Below are positions 36,726-38,069 of a DNA stretch of 38,069 bases, piece by piece. The stretch is from Planctomycetota bacterium (GTDB lineage: Bacteria; Planctomycetota; UBA1135; GCA-002748355): contig DROQ01000050.1 of NCBI GenBank assembly GCA_011321845.1, positions 1 to 38,069 of the forward strand. Direction: 5' to 3'. A model generated the notes under the pieces. The model was not told the DNA's origin and ran no database searches. It saw nothing but the letters and a program-made list of their open reading frames with translations. Each line of letters begins with the position of its first letter. Within the stretch, counting starts at the first letter, position 1. Made by a program: the position numbers and the translations under genes.

Positions 36726-38069
36726 TTACGCATCCTCGAGCAATCCCTTCTTCCGAATCTTGCCGGTCGTCGTCTTGGGGAGGCTGTCCCGGAAACAGAC
36801 CTCCTTGGGCACCATGAAGTTCTCCAGGTGGGCCAGGCAGTACTTCTTGATGTCCTTCTCGCTCAGTTCGGCATCGGGCTCAAGGACGACATAGGCCCGG
36901 ATCGCCTGCCCCAGGATGGGATCCTCGACGCCGAGCACCGCTGCCTCCCGAATGCCGGGCATGCCGTGCAGGCAGTTTTCGATCTCGATGGGACTCACCT
37001 TTTCCCCGCGGGTCTTGATGATGTCGTCGCTGCGCCCGACGAAGTAGAGATAGCCCTCCTCGTCCATGCGGAAGAGGTCCTGGGCGCAGAGCATGCGCTC
37101 GCCGGGCAGCGGTCCCTCGCGGAGCATCTCCCGCGACAGGTCCTCGCGGTTCCAGTAGCCGAGCATGACGTGAGGGCCGCGCACATGCAGGACACCCACC
37201 TCGCCGGGCGGCACCGGGCGACCGGCCTCGTCGAGGACGGAGACCTGGGTGCCGGGGATGGCCTTGCCGACGGAGTCCGGCTTGTGCGGCAGGTCCTCCG
37301 GCTCGAGGTAGGCGACGCGCTTGCACTCGGTCAGGCCATACATCTTGAAGATGAGGGCGTTCGGGAAGATCTCGGACAACTCCCGCAGAAAATCCTTGGG
37401 GAGGGCGGCCGCGGTGTTGGTGATGCGGCGCACCGTCGGGAAGGAGAGCTTTTTCCTGCGGTGCAGGGAGAGCAGCATGGCGTAGATGGTCGGGACCCCC
37501 GGAAAGACCGTGGCCTCTTCCTCCTCGAGGACCTTGAGGACCTGGGCGGGGTAGGTGAAGGAGCGCTCGAGGACCAGGGTGGCGCCGAGCCTCAGGGTCA
37601 TCAGGAGCTGGTAGAGCCCATAGTCGAAGGCCAGGGGGAGCGCGTTGAGGATGCGGTCCCCAGGCCCCAGCCGGAGGTAGTGGCTGATGCTCTCCGCGGC
37701 GAAGACCATGGACTGGTGGGTCATCATCACGCCCTTGGGCGACCCGGTGCTGCCGGAGGTGTAGATCAGGGAGGCCAGGTCGATGGGGATGCGGGCGGGG
37801 TCGGGGAGGGCGCTGCCCGCGGCCCGGGCGGCTTCCCGGCCCTCGGCCAGCAGCGCGTCGAAGGCCGTAAACCCTTGTGGGGCCTGGCCGGAGCTGGCGA
37901 GGATGGATGGGTGTCCCCCTTCGGCGGCGAGGGCGGGGAGGAGGACCTTGGCGAGGTGGCCGTCGCTGAGGAGGGCGCGGGCGCCGGAGTCCTGGAGGAT
38001 GAAGCGCAGCTTGTCGGCCTTGGTCTGCGGGTTGACGACGAGGAAGACGCCGCCGGCGAGGAGGGCGCC
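36726..38069 (-). CDS. AMP-forming acyl-CoA/ACP ligase, 5' end outside window
   Basis: The frame is open to the window edge (about 447 codons seen). ANL-superfamily motifs are present in order: SLIYTSGSTGSPKGVMM (P-loop A3), FDYGLYQLL, MYGLTECKRVAYL (A5), GYLYFVGRSDDIIKTRGEKVSPIEIE (A7-A8) and KTTTGKIRKKGLLE with the catalytic Lys (A10). The LPLAFDYGLYQLL segment and the overall pattern resemble the exosortase-system acyl-CoA ligase group (ligase_PEP_1 type). It activates a carboxylic acid with ATP and probably loads the nearby acyl carrier protein. An internal ATG at 37730 follows the P-loop and is not the start. The stop lies within the N-terminal region of prmC's longer start option, so the genes are tightly packed. 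Confidence 0.9.
   Translation of the reverse strand, partial: GALLAGGVFLVVNPQTKADKLRFILQDSGARALLSDGHLAKVLLPALAAEGGHPSILASSGQAPQGFTAFDALLAEGREAARAAGSALPDPARIPIDLASLIYTSGSTGSPKGVMMTHQSMVFAAESISHYLRLGPGDRILNALPLAFDYGLYQLLMTLRLGATLVLERSFTYPAQVLKVLEEEEATVFPGVPTIYAMLLSLHRRKKLSFPTVRRITNTAAALPKDFLRELSEIFPNALIFKMYGLTECKRVAYLEPEDLPHKPDSVGKAIPGTQVSVLDEAGRPVPPGEVGVLHVRGPHVMLGYWNREDLSREMLREGPLPGERMLCAQDLFRMDEEGYLYFVGRSDDIIKTRGEKVSPIEIENCLHGMPGIREAAVLGVEDPILGQAIRAYVVLEPDAELSEKDIKKYCLAHLENFMVPKEVCFRDSLPKTTTGKIRKKGLLEDA

Overview
The window is high-GC DNA from a diderm (Gram-negative type) bacterium. Lipoprotein signals, a beta-barrel porin ending in Phe, periplasmic c-type cytochromes and a Kdo/WaaP-like kinase all imply an outer membrane. 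A complete MoxR/Bat operon, a GH127 arabinofuranosidase, a very large secreted protein with TSP3 and FG-GAP repeats, and NtrC-type sigma-54 regulation together suggest an environmental heterotroph. Planctomycetota or a neighbouring phylum is plausible, but no marker gene here proves it. No rRNA, tRNA or CRISPR array was seen.

Layout. 1-4.7 kb (+): the tail of an unidentified gene, a BtuF-like binding protein, a GH127 beta-L-arabinofuranosidase and an overlapping lipoprotein aldose 1-epimerase, which form a sugar-release and mutarotation pair. 4.8-11.8 kb (-): one giant secreted protein of about 2308 aa (carboxypeptidase-regulatory-like domains, alpha/beta hydrolase, IPT/TIG, TSP3 calcium repeats, 14 FG-GAP repeats). 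It is visibly less GC-rich than its neighbours and is split by a one-base frameshift in a T9 tract. 12.0-12.3 kb: csaA. 12.33-12.45 kb: a cluster of REP-like hairpins. 12.4-21.2 kb (-): the seven-gene operon moxR, DUF58, lipoprotein, batA, batBC, batD, batE, with overlapping or nearly abutting genes throughout. 21.5-23.8 kb (+): a queuosine-precursor transporter with a large insertion, then dgt. 24.1-25.3 kb (+): an unknown 405-aa protein. 25.3-26.6 kb (-): adenosine deaminase. 26.7-28.0 kb (+): a WaaP-like kinase and an overlapping methyltransferase.

28.04-29.08 kb is a decayed insertion element. It has terminal inverted repeats, nested 96-bp subterminal palindromes and a 6-bp target duplication (CCTAAC). 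The duplication contains the stop codons of both convergent neighbours. 29.1-32.5 kb (-) encodes an NtrC-type response regulator and an eight-TM histidine kinase. Divergent from them, 32.8-35.3 kb (+) encodes a monohaem cytochrome c, a porin and a monohaem cytochrome lipoprotein, closed by a strong terminator. The space between carries a near-consensus sigma-54 -24/-12 promoter and palindromic candidate activator sites. This looks like a self-contained circuit in which the kinase and regulator control a small porin-cytochrome module.

35.4-38.07 kb (-): an acyl carrier protein, a PrmC-like methyltransferase and the 3' part of an AMP-forming acyl ligase that runs off the window end. The ligase and carrier protein resemble the acyl-activation pairs found near exopolysaccharide or natural-product loci.

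The most interesting items are the sigma-54 porin-cytochrome circuit, the element inserted exactly at overlapping stop codons, the homopolymer frameshift in the FG-GAP giant, the 4 x 27-aa duplication of a signal-peptide junction in BatE, and the covarying hairpins beside csaA.
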